The notes: generated by a model from the letters alone, not told the origin. 64,000 bases of DNA from CAYGOC01 sp964351495 (GCA_964351495.1 CAYGOC010000004.1:39381-103380); one strand, 5' to 3'. Counted from the first letter of the stretch, positions 24,582 through 33,278 are shown. A program made the numbers and translations.

Positions 24582-26728
24582 CTTAAAAATTCTTGCAGCC
24601 CTGTAAACCTTTTTAGGACTTGATTGTTTTTTACAGCAAGGGCAACGGCTCTTTTTGAACCTACAAGGCAAACAAGCCTTTTACCTCTAGTGATTGCGGT
24701 ATAAAGAAGGTTTCTTTGTAAAAGAATAAAGTGACTCGTGTGAATAGGCATAATGATGCAAGGACATTCACTTCCCTGATACTTGTGAACAGATACAGCG
24801 TAGGCTAAAGAGATCTCATCTAGCTCTGTAAAATCGTACTCTACTTCCTTGTAGTCAAACAGGATAAAAATCTTTTGCTGAGCAAGATCAATTCTTTCAA
24901 TAAAACCTACATCCCCATTAAAAACCTTTTTTTGGTAGTTGTTTTTGATTTGCATCACTTTGTCTTTTACATGAAACTTCCTTCCACCTTTGTAGAAAAA
25001 AGAAGAGGAGGGATTTAACGTTTTTTGCAAAAGATCGTTTAGCTGCTCTGTTCCTATGATCCCTTTTTTCATGGGAGAGAGTATCTGGATATCTTGCATG
25101 GGATCCCAGTTTTTCTTGGAAGAAACCTCGCTGATAAGAGATACGATCTTTTGTTGGATCTTTTCAGGCTCTTCTTCTGCAAAGAATCGAAAATCACTTT
25201 TTTCTGAGTCAAAAAGATCAGGAAAGTTACCTTCATTAATTCTGTGAGCGTTGAGTACGATCCTGGAAAATGAGGCTTGCCGAAAGATCTCCGTTAAAAT
25301 AGAAACAGAGATCTTTTCTGAGTCTATGAGATCTTTTAAGACACATCCGGGTCCTATGCTCGGAAGCTGGTCTATGTCTCCTATGAAAAGAACTTGAGCA
25401 TGAGAGGGGATAGCAGATAAAAGATGGAGCATTAAGAAAGTGTCTATCATACTCGCTTCATCTATGATAATAAAATCACAAGATAGGGGATTGTCCTTGT
25501 TTTTTTTGAAGCCCCCACTTACAAAGTCCATCTCTAAAAGACTGTGAATGGTAAAAGCTTTTCTATGAGTGATTTGAGTTAGCCTTTTTGCCGCTTTTCC
25601 CGTTGGGGCACATAAAAGCAGTTTCGGAGTTAGTTTTTCTAAAATAGCTATTAAAACTTTGGTAATCGTGCTTTTTCCCGTACCGGGTCCTCCTGTTACA
25701 ATATGAACTTTTTGTAAAACTGCCTCTAAAAGAGCTTCTTTTTGTTTTTTTGCTAAAGAGAGGCTAAACTTCTCCTCAACCCATAAAAGAGCCTTTTCTT
25801 GGTTTAAGGAACGAATATTAGAGATGCCTTTTATGATCCTTTCCAGCTCTGTAGAAATGGCCCTTTCGCTGTTATAAAGGACCGATAGCCATATGAAGGG
25901 GACTTCTTTTTCTTCTAAGATTTTGAGCTCTGATCGTAAAATGTTTAACTGTATAAGTGCTATTAAGCTTTTTTCTACTTCGGGCTCTTCCACCTCAAGC
26001 ATCAGGGAAGCTTTTTCTACTAAACCCTTTTTAGGAAAACAGGTATGCCCCTCAGTCGATAGCTCCCATAATAAGTACTCTAAAGCTGCTTGGATTCTTT
26101 CAGAAGAGGTGGTGTCAAATCCCAAGTTTTTAGCTAGGTTATCTGCCATTTTAAAACCAATGCCAAAAACTTCTTTCGCTAGTTGATAAGGGTTCTTCTT
26201 TACCTGCTCGATGCTCTCTTGGCCATAGACTTTAAAGATCTTTTGGGCGTAGGCAGGGCTTACCTCATGTTTTCGTAAAAATATCATTACATTACGAATC
26301 GATTTTTGTTCTTGCCAGCAGGTAATGATTCCTTTGATTTTTTCTTTTCCAATACCCTTGATTTCCAGAAGACGGTAGGGACTCTCTTCTAAGATTTCTA
26401 AAGTCCTCTCTTGAAACTTCTGTATGATCTTTTTTGCGTAGACAGGGCCGATTCCTTTAATAAGTCCAGACTCTAAATATTTTTGGATGCCTAAAAGGTC
26501 AGAAGGAGCGGTAATCTCATATTCTAAGACTTCAAACTGCACGCCATGTTTTGGATGGCTTTTCCAGTTTCCTTTACAAAGAAGAGACTCTCCCGGTTGA
26601 ATAGAGGGGATATAGCCTAAGATAGTAGTGAGGTTTTTTTTCTTTTCTTCTTTGATTTTAGCGATAGTAAACCCATTTTCTGGGCTAACAAACAAAATAT
26701 TTTCTATAAATCCGGTTACCGTATCCAT
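24569..26728 (-). CDS. recD2: RecD2-type ATP-dependent DNA helicase
   Basis: 719 aa from the ATG at 26728 (MDTVTGFIENILFVSPENGF); a TTG at 26755 is possible, but the family normally begins as chosen. It has the RecD2 N-terminal OB-like and HhH regions (SGLIKGIGPVYAKKI; LEIKGIGKEKI), then SF1 motifs: Walker A GGPGTGKST near 347, DEASM, and the terminal YAVSVHKYQGSE and TAITRGKRL. It is a 5'-3' helicase for repair outside RecBCD. Confidence 0.95.
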   Translation of the reverse strand: MDTVTGFIENILFVSPENGFTIAKIKEEKKKNLTTILGYIPSIQPGESLLCKGNWKSHPKHGVQFEVLEYEITAPSDLLGIQKYLESGLIKGIGPVYAKKIIQKFQERTLEILEESPYRLLEIKGIGKEKIKGIITCWQEQKSIRNVMIFLRKHEVSPAYAQKIFKVYGQESIEQVKKNPYQLAKEVFGIGFKMADNLAKNLGFDTTSSERIQAALEYLLWELSTEGHTCFPKKGLVEKASLMLEVEEPEVEKSLIALIQLNILRSELKILEEKEVPFIWLSVLYNSERAISTELERIIKGISNIRSLNQEKALLWVEEKFSLSLAKKQKEALLEAVLQKVHIVTGGPGTGKSTITKVLIAILEKLTPKLLLCAPTGKAAKRLTQITHRKAFTIHSLLEMDFVSGGFKKNKDNPLSCDFIIIDEASMIDTFLMLHLLSAIPSHAQVLFIGDIDQLPSIGPGCVLKDLIDSEKISVSILTEIFRQASFSRIVLNAHRINEGNFPDLFDSEKSDFRFFAEEEPEKIQQKIVSLISEVSSKKNWDPMQDIQILSPMKKGIIGTEQLNDLLQKTLNPSSSFFYKGGRKFHVKDKVMQIKNNYQKKVFNGDVGFIERIDLAQQKIFILFDYKEVEYDFTELDEISLAYAVSVHKYQGSECPCIIMPIHTSHFILLQRNLLYTAITRGKRLVCLVGSKRAVALAVKNNQVLKRFTGLQEFLSQLT

Positions 26729-26788
26729 GACAAATTTCTCAAAAATCCCTTTCAATCTACCATTTTTAAAAATGAAGTAGCAAGGTTC

Positions 26789-26817
26789 TTGAAGATAATG
26801 GGATCTTTTTTTATGAT
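26789..26817 (+). promoter_or_regulatory. predicted promoter of tRNA-Asn
   Basis: TTGAAG (26789-26794), a 17-nt spacer and TATGAT (26812-26817), 13 nt before the first tRNA base. Confidence 0.6.
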
Positions 26818-26830
26818 CTCTTCCATCTGA

Positions 26831-26902
26831 TCCGGATTAGCTCAGCGGTAGAGCAGTGGACTGTTAATCCATTGGTCGCTTGTTCGAATCAAGCATCCGG
26901 AG
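26831..26902 (+). tRNA. tRNA-Asn (GTT)
   Basis: 72 nt fold to a cloverleaf: acceptor TCCGGAT/ATCCGGA, D-arm GCTC-AGCGGTA-GAGC, anticodon stem GTGGA/TCCAT with loop CTGTTAA (anticodon GTT), and T-arm GCTTG-TTCGAAT-CAAGC, discriminator G. CCA is not encoded. It is the integration target of the adjacent island; the element restores the 3' half on insertion, so the tRNA stays intact. Confidence 0.97.
26859..26902 (+). repeat. attL: 44-bp core direct repeat within tRNA-Asn 3' half
   Basis: Bases 26859-26902 (anticodon arm to discriminator) are identical to 34451-34494, as expected for a tRNA-integrating tyrosine recombinase. Confidence 0.93.
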
Positions 26903-26918
26903 TTCTCTATAGAAAAAG

Positions 26919-26953
26919 GGCATCTTTAGCATTGGCTAAAAGGTGCCTTTTTT
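26919..26953 (+). terminator. rho-independent terminator after tRNA-Asn, supplied by the element
   Basis: GGCATCTTTAGC-ATTG-GCTAAAAGGTGCC can form a stem with one bulge and one G-U pair, followed by seven T. It lies just inside the element, while another terminator sits just outside attR (34502-34527). Confidence 0.7.
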
Positions 26954-26960
26954 GTTTCTA

Positions 26961-26977
26961 GGCACAAAATTAGCACA
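26961..26977 (+). repeat. arm-type recombinase/excisionase site 1 (GGCACAAAATTAGCACA)
   Basis: A near copy of the 17-bp motif found exactly at 34317-34333 and, inverted, at 27061-27077. Confidence 0.5.
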
Positions 26978-27060
26978 CTTACAAACAACACATAGCAATA
27001 AATAAGTAGCGTCAAGTTAGGTCTTGAAAATGGGAAAAATACTCATTTTTCATAAAGCAA

Positions 27061-27077
27061 TGTGCCTAATTTGTGCC
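27061..27077 (-). repeat. arm-type recombinase/excisionase site 2 (inverted, exact)
   Basis: TGTGCCTAATTTGTGCC is the exact reverse complement of the motif at 34317-34333. It lies between attL and int. Confidence 0.55.
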
Positions 27078-27127
27078 AAACATATAAATAGAAAAACTAT
27101 CTCATAGATAAAAACATAGGTTTTTCT

Positions 27128-27144
27128 GGAGATTATTAATCTCC
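27128..27144. promoter_or_regulatory. 17-bp palindrome upstream of int (candidate operator)
   Basis: GGAGATTA-T-TAATCTCC: perfect 8-bp arms around one base, ending 2 bp before the predicted -35 of int, well placed for a repressor. Confidence 0.45.
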
Positions 27145-27146
27145 TG

Positions 27147-27176
27147 TTGTTATTTTTTGGGGAAATTAACTACAAT
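27147..27176 (+). promoter_or_regulatory. predicted integrase promoter
   Basis: TTGTTA (27147-27152), an 18-nt spacer and TACAAT (27171-27176); AAAGGA then precedes the int ATG. Confidence 0.5.
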
Positions 27177-27203
27177 ATAACGTTCAAATGAAAGGATTCG
27201 TTC

Positions 27204-28265
27204 ATGGCCTGCATTCAGGAAAGAAAAGATAAAAATGGAAAGACTCGTTACCGGGTTCAAGTTCGTTTAAAAGGATATCCGCCACAGACTGCAACCTTTG
27301 AAAGACTTACCGATGCCAGGAAATGGGTGCAAAACACCGAGTCAGCCCTTAGAGAAGGAAGGTATTTTAAAATTTCTGAGTCTAAAAAGCATACGATGGG
27401 GGATTTAATAGATCGCTATATGTTGAATGTTTTACCTCAAAAGAAGAAGTCTGAGCAAAGGCAGGGAGCTCAGCTTTTGTGGTGGAAAAGGCAGCTAGGG
27501 ACAAAGCTCTTATCTGATGTTTCTCCAGCCATTATAGCAGAGTTAAGAGATAAGCTAAGCCAAGAAAATACCAGAAGAGGGATCTTAAGAAGTCCATCAA
27601 CTGTAGTTAGGTATTTAGCTGCCTTAAGTCATGCTTTTAGCATAGCGGTGAAGGAATGGGGCTGGTTAGATGACTCTCCGATGAGGAAAGTTTCTAAACC
27701 AAGAGAACCTAGGGGCCGCGTTAGATTCTTGTCTGACGAGGAAAGAAAGAGGCTCTTAGAGGCCTGTAAACAGAGTTCTAATGAATACCTCTACATAGTT
27801 GTTGTCTTGGCTCTTTCTACAGGGATGAGGCTAGGGGAGATAATGGGGTTAAAATGGTCTGACATTGATTTAGATAGGGGATGCATAACGTTGCATGAAA
27901 CTAAAAATGGTGAGAGGAGGTTAGTGCCTCTACAAGGCTTAGCTTTAAAATTAACTCGTTCTTTTAGAGTAAGTCGATATTTTTGTTCTTTACAGCTCTT
28001 CCCAAGTAAATCAAATTTTAAAAAGTCTATGGATTTAAGATTTCCCTGGAAAATAGCGCTTAAGCAAGCTGGGATAAAAGACTTTAGATTCCATGATCTA
28101 CGTCATTCTGCAGCATCATATTTAGCTATGAATGGAGCTACTTTATCTGAAATAGCCGGAGTGCTAGGGCATAAAACTCTTTCTATGGTGAAACGATATG
28201 CACATCTTAGCGAAGAGCATAAGAAGGATGTAGTAAACAGGATGAACAATAAAATTTTTGGATAA
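27204..28265 (+). CDS. tyrosine recombinase / phage-type integrase
   Basis: 353 aa. An N-terminal arm-binding region (RYRVQVRLKGYPPQTATFERL) is followed by a SAM-like core-binding domain (about 65-160) and a catalytic domain with R209 (TGMRLGE), H297-x-x-R300 (HDLRHSAAS), H323 (LGHKT) and nucleophile Y332 (KRYAHL). All catalytic residues are present, so it appears functional. It sits 301 bp inside the tRNA-Asn att site, as for site-specific genomic-island integrases. AAAGGA is upstream of the ATG. Confidence 0.95.
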   Translation: MACIQERKDKNGKTRYRVQVRLKGYPPQTATFERLTDARKWVQNTESALREGRYFKISESKKHTMGDLIDRYMLNVLPQKKKSEQRQGAQLLWWKRQLGTKLLSDVSPAIIAELRDKLSQENTRRGILRSPSTVVRYLAALSHAFSIAVKEWGWLDDSPMRKVSKPREPRGRVRFLSDEERKRLLEACKQSSNEYLYIVVVLALSTGMRLGEIMGLKWSDIDLDRGCITLHETKNGERRLVPLQGLALKLTRSFRVSRYFCSLQLFPSKSNFKKSMDLRFPWKIALKQAGIKDFRFHDLRHSAASYLAMNGATLSEIAGVLGHKTLSMVKRYAHLSEEHKKDVVNRMNNKIFG

Positions 28266-28274
28266 AAGAGAGAT

Positions 28275-29144
28275 ATGAATCAAGAGAAAAAAAAGATAGA
28301 GGTAAATAAAGATATACAAGAGAAATTAAAGGATATTGGTAAGGAAATTTTAGCCCAAATTCCATTCGGTGTAACTTGTGATAAGTTAGTTGCTGCAGAT
28401 ATACCAGTTGATCCATTCCATCAAAGCATGCTTGCAAGCTGGCTTTTGAGAATACAGGAGTACTCTAAAGGGCCAGAAAAGCCAATCATAACTTTATGGG
28501 AGGCTTTTTTTTGCTGTGCTTTTGGTTGTGCTGGTTTGTTTTTTCCTCTTTATCCAAAAAGTGAAACTGAATTTGATAAAGCAAAAATAGATCTATTTTG
28601 GGTTTGGAAAACTATTTTAGCCCTTCCTAAAGAAAGAATAACTGATATTTGCAAGGAAGGAGATCGGTATATTTTACCCCCTGCTTATATTTTTGAAGTG
28701 GACTTGATCTACTATATGGCTCTTTTACAGTACCTTTATGACAAGCTAAAGAATGGAGTAATAAGTGGAGAATTAACCATTTCAGGGAGAGAGTTAGATT
28801 GGTTTGAAAAAAACGCTACTTATTTTGTTAGCAAAAATAAGCTAATAAAGTTTGCAACTAAAAATATGCCTGAGGTACTTCCTAATTTGAAATCTCTGTA
28901 TAAAAAGAGCTCAAGAAAAGAAGTTTTAGAGCGTTTAGGTGCTCTATGGAATACCCCCGAGATGAAGAATTTAAATAAGACGCAATTTTTAGACCACCCT
29001 AAAACACAGCCTTTATTAAAAGACTATATTTCTCTTGCAAAAAGTAAGGATCTTGAGCAAATTCTTAATCACCTAAAAAGAGAATTAATTAAATACAACC
29101 CTTCAGAACAGTCCTCTAAGAGAGGAAGACCCAAAAAGATCTAA
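28275..29144 (+). CDS. hypothetical protein of the island
   Basis: 289 aa, not recognised. Mixed alpha-helical character, with a hydrophobic Cys-containing stretch near 77-92 (EAFFCCAFGCAGLFFPLYP) that could be one membrane segment or a buried helix. The basic tail ends SSKRGRPKKI, an AT-hook-like GRP core. It starts 9 bp after int on the same strand with a weak AGAGAG ribosome site, so it is probably cotranscribed with int. The region after it is convergent with the HNH gene. Confidence 0.75.
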   Translation: MNQEKKKIEVNKDIQEKLKDIGKEILAQIPFGVTCDKLVAADIPVDPFHQSMLASWLLRIQEYSKGPEKPIITLWEAFFCCAFGCAGLFFPLYPKSETEFDKAKIDLFWVWKTILALPKERITDICKEGDRYILPPAYIFEVDLIYYMALLQYLYDKLKNGVISGELTISGRELDWFEKNATYFVSKNKLIKFATKNMPEVLPNLKSLYKKSSRKEVLERLGALWNTPEMKNLNKTQFLDHPKTQPLLKDYISLAKSKDLEQILNHLKRELIKYNPSEQSSKRGRPKKI

Positions 29145-29157
29145 GAATGGCTATAAC

Positions 29158-29646
29158 TTAAAAACCCTCTAAATCTAAAACTGTAAGCAAACCCTTTTCT
29201 TTGGGTTTTTCTGAATTTAGAGTTCCTTTCTTTTGGTGGATTTCATAGAGTAATTTTAAATATTTTCCAGCCACTAACCTTGGTAACTCATCTTTTCTTT
29301 TTACCCCATACCATTCATAAATCCCTTTTGATCCTTTAGAGCTATTACATCTTCTACATGCTAATAAGTGGTTTTCTGCTACGTCTAGGCCTCCCTTGCT
29401 TTTCGGGATGATATGATCCCATGAGAGGTCTTCTTTAGATCCGCAATATTCACATGATGTTTCACCTGAAGAAATTTGAATTTTTAGCTCTCTTAAGTGG
29501 GTGCTCATTTTTATTTTTCCAGATGATAGGCGCTTCATTGTACTGATAATAAATGGATAAGTATTTATGCCAGAAGACTTTGAAATGATTTTTGCGTATT
29601 GATAGAAAATTAAATCTTGAATTGTCTTAATGAAGGAAAGAGCCAT
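29158..29646 (-). CDS. HNH endonuclease
   Basis: 162 aa. The HNH domain at about 65-105 has C65/C68 (CEYC) and C97/C100 (CRRC) zinc-knuckle cysteines framing the catalytic DH at 77-78 (SWDHIIPKSKGG) and N92 H93. Such small HNH proteins nick or cut DNA and are frequent in phages and satellites, often beside terminases. The N-terminal ~60 residues are not recognised. It is the last gene of the island's minus-strand cluster; no good SD was seen. Confidence 0.85.
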   Translation of the reverse strand: MALSFIKTIQDLIFYQYAKIISKSSGINTYPFIISTMKRLSSGKIKMSTHLRELKIQISSGETSCEYCGSKEDLSWDHIIPKSKGGLDVAENHLLACRRCNSSKGSKGIYEWYGVKRKDELPRLVAGKYLKLLYEIHQKKGTLNSEKPKEKGLLTVLDLEGF

Positions 29647-29672
29647 TTTTTACTCAACTGATTTTAGGACCA

Positions 29673-30149
29673 CTAGACTTCATGTTCTGAAGAGGAAGCT
29701 TCGTTTAAGTTCTTTAGATACTTTAAAGCGGGTAAGCTAGGTTTTTTCTTCAGAATTTTTTCGTTGGATGTCATTAATTTTAAAGAGATACTGGTAAAGC
29801 CTACAATAGCTATAGAGAACCAAAAAATAATAGCACCTTCTAGTAGCAGCTCAAAAGAGTCTGAATATTCTGAGCTAAATTCTTTGATATAGCTATAGGC
29901 TACTTTTAATAACCCAAAACAATTCCAAAAAACAAACCATTTCAAGACCTTGTTTCCTGGAGAGTTATAAGCACATCTTTTCACTGCATATAGCCAAAAC
30001 AAACTGGAAACCCAAGCAGCACAACTGAATTTGTCTTGTACAAATAATAAGGGAATCCCAATGCAAGCTTGAAAGATACAAAGGTGTATCCATGACCTAA
30101 GCCACTTTTTCTTTATTTCAGATCTGAGAAAAAACGTGCTGCTTTTCAT
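29673..30149 (-). CDS. hypothetical integral membrane protein
   Basis: 158 aa with about four hydrophobic stretches (about 21-36, 42-56, 66-84 and 100-122), Lys-rich at the C-terminus (KKKPSLPALKYLKNLNEASSS). TTAAGG precedes the ATG. Not recognised. Its place between two nuclease genes of the element suggests an accessory function such as exclusion, but that is a guess. Confidence 0.65.
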   Translation of the reverse strand: MKSSTFFLRSEIKKKWLRSWIHLCIFQACIGIPLLFVQDKFSCAAWVSSLFWLYAVKRCAYNSPGNKVLKWFVFWNCFGLLKVAYSYIKEFSSEYSDSFELLLEGAIIFWFSIAIVGFTSISLKLMTSNEKILKKKPSLPALKYLKNLNEASSSEHEV

Positions 30150-30181
30150 TTTTAACCTTAATTTCTTAGGGGGTTTAGTTG

Positions 30182-30787
30182 CTATTTTAACTTAAATACT
30201 CTGGATTCAGATTGCTTTTTAAACTCTTGATAAAGCTCTGGGTGTTTTTTTTTTAATTGGGCAGAATCGAAGCTTTCTTTAGATACAACTTTCCATGTAG
30301 CTATTCCATCAATTCCTTCGTAACAACCAATCAAAGATTTAAGTTTGCATTCGAGGAAGTCTTTCTTAAATTTCAAATTTTCAACTTTTCCTACAACATC
30401 TCTAAGCTCTTTCTGTATTTTTAAAGCATCTTCAGTTGCTGGAATAATTTCATTGACTACTTCAGCCTTAGCTAGTTTTTCAGAATTATCTAGAAGAGGA
30501 AGATATTGCTTTAATATATCCTTGGCTTCTTTGAAGCCTTTATTTAATGTCTCAATATCTTGTATTTCATAGTGCTCAGTTGAATCCCCCGTTTCACAAA
30601 TATATTCATAGAACCTATCCTGTAGGATTTTTTCAACTAAACTAGCTTTATCTGTTTCAATAAAGTGGATTAACTCAATTGTATAAGGATTTCCTGTAGA
30701 AAGCTCTTTACGTCGTTTTTCGATGTCGGTAGCTCTTCCTATTTTATAGTGAGAAGGGCCTGTTTTAAAAATATATACAAAAGCCAT
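30182..30787 (-). CDS. GIY-YIG nuclease family protein (T5orf172/MUG113 type)
   Basis: 201 aa. The N-terminal VYIFKTGPSHYKIGRATDIEKRRKEL with a following STGNP..IEL is the GIY-YIG/T5orf172 fold: Y in the first strand and an IGR motif supplying the catalytic Arg equivalent. The C-terminal half (about 95-200) is charged and helical, probably coiled coil. Family proteins occur in phages and mobile elements as DNA-binding or cutting modules; the specific role is unknown. Confidence 0.75.
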   Translation of the reverse strand: MAFVYIFKTGPSHYKIGRATDIEKRRKELSTGNPYTIELIHFIETDKASLVEKILQDRFYEYICETGDSTEHYEIQDIETLNKGFKEAKDILKQYLPLLDNSEKLAKAEVVNEIIPATEDALKIQKELRDVVGKVENLKFKKDFLECKLKSLIGCYEGIDGIATWKVVSKESFDSAQLKKKHPELYQEFKKQSESRVFKLK

Positions 30788-30869
30788 ATAAAACCATTTT
30801 TTTTGTTTTTATTTTAAATGGTTTTGTGTTTTTTATAATATATAAAGTTTATGTTTTTAAAATAATAAA

Positions 30870-31112
30870 CTATTTTATAATTATATTTATTATTTTTTCT
30901 TCTCCAAAACCTGGTTTTTTATAACTATTAATAAAAATAGCATAATCTGGTTCGTGTCCGTATTTATCAAAGAAAATTTTTACTAGACGATCTTGGGCTT
31001 TTTTTTCTTCTTCCTTATTTCGGTAGTCAGATATTAAAAAAGTTACATAGGTAGTCTTGTTTGTTATTTTTATCTTTTCTTCCAGAGCTTTTAGTCTTTT
31101 TAAAAAACTCAT
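30870..31112 (-). CDS. small hypothetical protein
   Basis: 80 aa, not recognised. A helical Lys-rich N-terminus (MSFLKRLKALEEKIK) is followed by a mixed alpha/beta body ending KPGFGEEKIINIIIK. Its very good ribosome-binding site (AGAAGGAG, 5-nt spacer) and its position 13 bp after the TerS-like gene support real expression. Confidence 0.6.
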   Translation of the reverse strand: MSFLKRLKALEEKIKITNKTTYVTFLISDYRNKEEEKKAQDRLVKIFFDKYGHEPDYAIFINSYKKPGFGEEKIINIIIK

Positions 31113-31125
31113 TTATATTCTCCTT

Positions 31126-31530
31126 CTAGTTATTTTGTTCGTTTTTTTGAATTTTTTGCTCAAGTTTTTCAATCTTCGTTTCTAAAACTTCATACTCCTT
31201 GTTTTTTAAAAAATATTGAATGATATCGTTTGCAACATTTCTTCTTAGAAGCACATTTTCTGTTTCGAGAAGGTTAGTAAGAGAGGATACTGCCTTGTTA
31301 AAGCTGGCTTTCAGTTGCTCTATTCCCTCTTCTGTTGTTTCTTTTCGTCGCTTTTTGAGTTCTTCTCGAAAATTCTCCTCTTTCAGCCAAGAATAGTAAG
31401 TTTGTTTGGAGATATTGGCTGCTTTACAAGCTCCTACTTCAGAGGAGGGGGAAATAAAATAAGGAAGAGCTTTTAATTGGCGTACAGATAGTCCATTTTG
31501 GTCAATTTTAGTGCTTTCTTTTAAAGCCAT
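31126..31530 (-). CDS. HTH protein resembling phBC6A51 / terminase small subunit
   Basis: 134 aa. The N-terminal helix-turn-helix GACKAANISKQTYYSWLKEE (about 31-51) looks like the phBC6A51-type domain of phage small-terminase-like proteins. The C-terminal third is a coiled coil (VLETKIEKLEQKIQKNEQ). In phages the small terminase recognises packaging sites, and in phage satellites it redirects helper packaging. The assignment rests on motif appearance only. Confidence 0.6.
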   Translation of the reverse strand: MALKESTKIDQNGLSVRQLKALPYFISPSSEVGACKAANISKQTYYSWLKEENFREELKKRRKETTEEGIEQLKASFNKAVSSLTNLLETENVLLRRNVANDIIQYFLKNKEYEVLETKIEKLEQKIQKNEQNN

Positions 31531-31602
31531 AAGGGGAATCCTTTGTTATCAGTTTCTGTAGGTTGAAAAATTCGTATGCGATTTATAGAAGGGCAGTTTG
31601 TG

Positions 31603-31631
31603 TCTGGGAGCTCAATTTTCAAACTCCCAGA
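31603..31631. repeat. 8-bp-stem hairpin abutting the left inverted-repeat copy
   Basis: TCTGGGAG (31603-31610) and CTCCCAGA (31624-31631) are perfect inverted arms with a 13-nt loop; the right arm runs into the 31629-31654 repeat. Confidence 0.6.
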
Positions 31632-31654
31632 ACAAAAGGAACAAAAGCCACAAA
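31629..31654 (+). repeat. left copy of a 26-bp perfect inverted repeat framing the DUF3987 gene
   Basis: It begins AGAACAAAAG and ends GCCACAAA, and is the exact reverse complement of 33148-33173. It ends 5 bp before the DUF3987 stop codon and contains two GAACAAAAG units plus a CCACAAA unit. Confidence 0.9.
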
Positions 31655-31659
31655 TCTTT

Positions 31660-33135
31660 TTAATCCTCCAAATCAAGAACATGTGGATTTACTACAAAAA
31701 TTCTACTGGGTCTGCAGTTTTTTTTTTCAGGAGGGGATTCTTGTAAGTAATAATTTTCGATTAAAATATCTATGGCCGGTTCAAGGTCTTTCTTTTTTTT
31801 AAATCGATTTTTATTTTCGCAATGACAGTCTCGGAAGCTAAATTGTGAGTATCGTTTCTTTTCAATCCAAGATAAAACTTTTCTAGCTCCATCAATGTTG
31901 GGGTCTGTTCCCATAAGATCAAAGGCTGCAATAGCATGTTCCGATAGGTAATTAGCGATTTTTATTGCTGCTTTCATTTCACTTTCTGAAATAAGTTGGG
32001 ATTGGGGTTGTAAATGGGCGTATTTCATTATGTGAAGAAGTGCGCTAATTCGAGCTATTTGCCCAGGGAATTTCCCAGCCCAGTCTCTCATAAATTGAAA
32101 AGGGCCATCATCGCTCATTTTTATTTCAATTAGCTTTGAGTAGCTCAACCAAGCTTCGTATGCTTCTTTTGATAAACAAAGATGATAAATTGATTCACTT
32201 GCCTTCTCTTGATTAAGGATTGCTTTAATTAACTCATTATATACTTTTAGCGTATCCCCATTCATTGGAGGAGTATCCAGATTTCGGTTTCCTAAGTTAG
32301 AGAAAGGAAAGGAATATAGAAAGCGACCAAGAAGTCCACGGTTTTTAAATGCTTGAGTTTTAGCAAGGCTTTTCAGAACTTCTGGTTGAGGTGTAATTCC
32401 CATGGTTAAAACAGATCTCTCAATAAAGTCAGGAGATCTTCCAACCCTATTAATACGAGTGGGCGCCCCCGAATGACTTTTTAAAAAAAGATCTAAATTT
32501 GGAATGCCTCCTGAGTATCTTCCAGCAAGAATATCGAAGATTCCCGCTTCATCTGAACAAATTGAAGCGTATCCATTGTTTTCTGCCATTAAATTGCCTA
32601 AGCTTTCAGGTGTTATGTCAGAAGTCCATAACTGTCTTACTTTGGGGGGCTCTTCTAATTGATTTTCAAGCTCAAGAATTTCGTCTTGAACCTTATCAAA
32701 TTCCTTGGCGTCTTTAGCTTTTGCGGCCTTTACCCTCATTTCTTTAATTCGGAACTCAAGGCTTTTATTCTTCGAAGTTTTTTCAGCTATTATTGGTTTG
32801 ATTTTTGATGAAAGCTCAGCTTCATATAATTGTATAGGCTTCATTATAGCGTTTTGAATAGCGGTTTTTCTGCTTCCAGGGGGTAAAGCCACAGCGACCC
32901 ATATATTAATGGGTTCAATATAATCTTGTTTCACTTGAACAACGTATTTATCTTGGGATGCAGTTGCTATAGCTGACAGTAGCATCATAGCGGGCAGGTC
33001 TATGGGTGTTTCAGTAGAAAGGGAAATCTCTTTAATAAAGATATCAATCTCAAGAGGAAACACATCATCAGGGAAGGTTGGTGTTGTTATTTTCGATAAG
33101 GGAATGGGTTTTTCAAAGGAGTTTAGATCTGGCAT
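31660..33135 (-). CDS. DUF3987 (YfjI-like) primase/helicase-associated protein
   Basis: 491 aa. The N-terminal half carries the DUF3987 pattern PAMMLLSAIATASQDKYVV...INIWVAVALPPGSRKT, where GSRKT is a Walker-A-like loop. A helical EKTSKNKSLEFRIKEMRVKA insert and the LWTSDITPESLGNLM...SDEAGIFDILAGRYSGG block follow. Such proteins accompany replication modules of integrative elements and are presumed to act in element replication; biochemistry is poorly known. AAGGGG lies 8 nt before the ATG. It is flanked exactly by 26-bp inverted repeats. Confidence 0.82.
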   Translation of the reverse strand: MPDLNSFEKPIPLSKITTPTFPDDVFPLEIDIFIKEISLSTETPIDLPAMMLLSAIATASQDKYVVQVKQDYIEPINIWVAVALPPGSRKTAIQNAIMKPIQLYEAELSSKIKPIIAEKTSKNKSLEFRIKEMRVKAAKAKDAKEFDKVQDEILELENQLEEPPKVRQLWTSDITPESLGNLMAENNGYASICSDEAGIFDILAGRYSGGIPNLDLFLKSHSGAPTRINRVGRSPDFIERSVLTMGITPQPEVLKSLAKTQAFKNRGLLGRFLYSFPFSNLGNRNLDTPPMNGDTLKVYNELIKAILNQEKASESIYHLCLSKEAYEAWLSYSKLIEIKMSDDGPFQFMRDWAGKFPGQIARISALLHIMKYAHLQPQSQLISESEMKAAIKIANYLSEHAIAAFDLMGTDPNIDGARKVLSWIEKKRYSQFSFRDCHCENKNRFKKKKDLEPAIDILIENYYLQESPPEKKNCRPSRIFVVNPHVLDLED

Positions 33136-33147
33136 TGTACAACCCCT

Positions 33148-33173
33148 TTTGTGGCTTTTGTTCCTTTTGTTCT
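33148..33173 (-). repeat. right copy of the 26-bp inverted repeat; tandem 9-nt units upstream of DUF3987
   Basis: Read on the minus strand the region is GAACAAAAG, GAACAAAAG, CCACAAAAG followed by GGG, i.e. three near-identical 9-mers ending about 10 nt before the DUF3987 start. It looks like an iteron array. Confidence 0.85.
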
Positions 33174-33245
33174 TAAGTAGCTAGGTAAAGCATAAAAGAG
33201 TGGATTTTTTAAAGTTTTTGCCGATTGAGAAGATGAAGGTATTAT

Positions 33246-33274
33246 GTTATAGTTCATTTATAAGCCTTTGTTAA
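33246..33274 (-). promoter_or_regulatory. predicted DUF3987 promoter
   Basis: Minus-strand TTAACA (33274-33269), a 17-nt spacer and TATAAC (33251-33246). It would give a leader of about 100 nt containing the 9-nt repeats. Confidence 0.5.
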
Positions 33275-33278
33275 ATAT

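Noticed and set aside
31563..31802. plus-strand ORF of 79 codons over the 3' end of DUF3987
   Set aside because: It overlaps the real gene antisense, has no ribosome site, and its central part is the inverted-repeat sequence.
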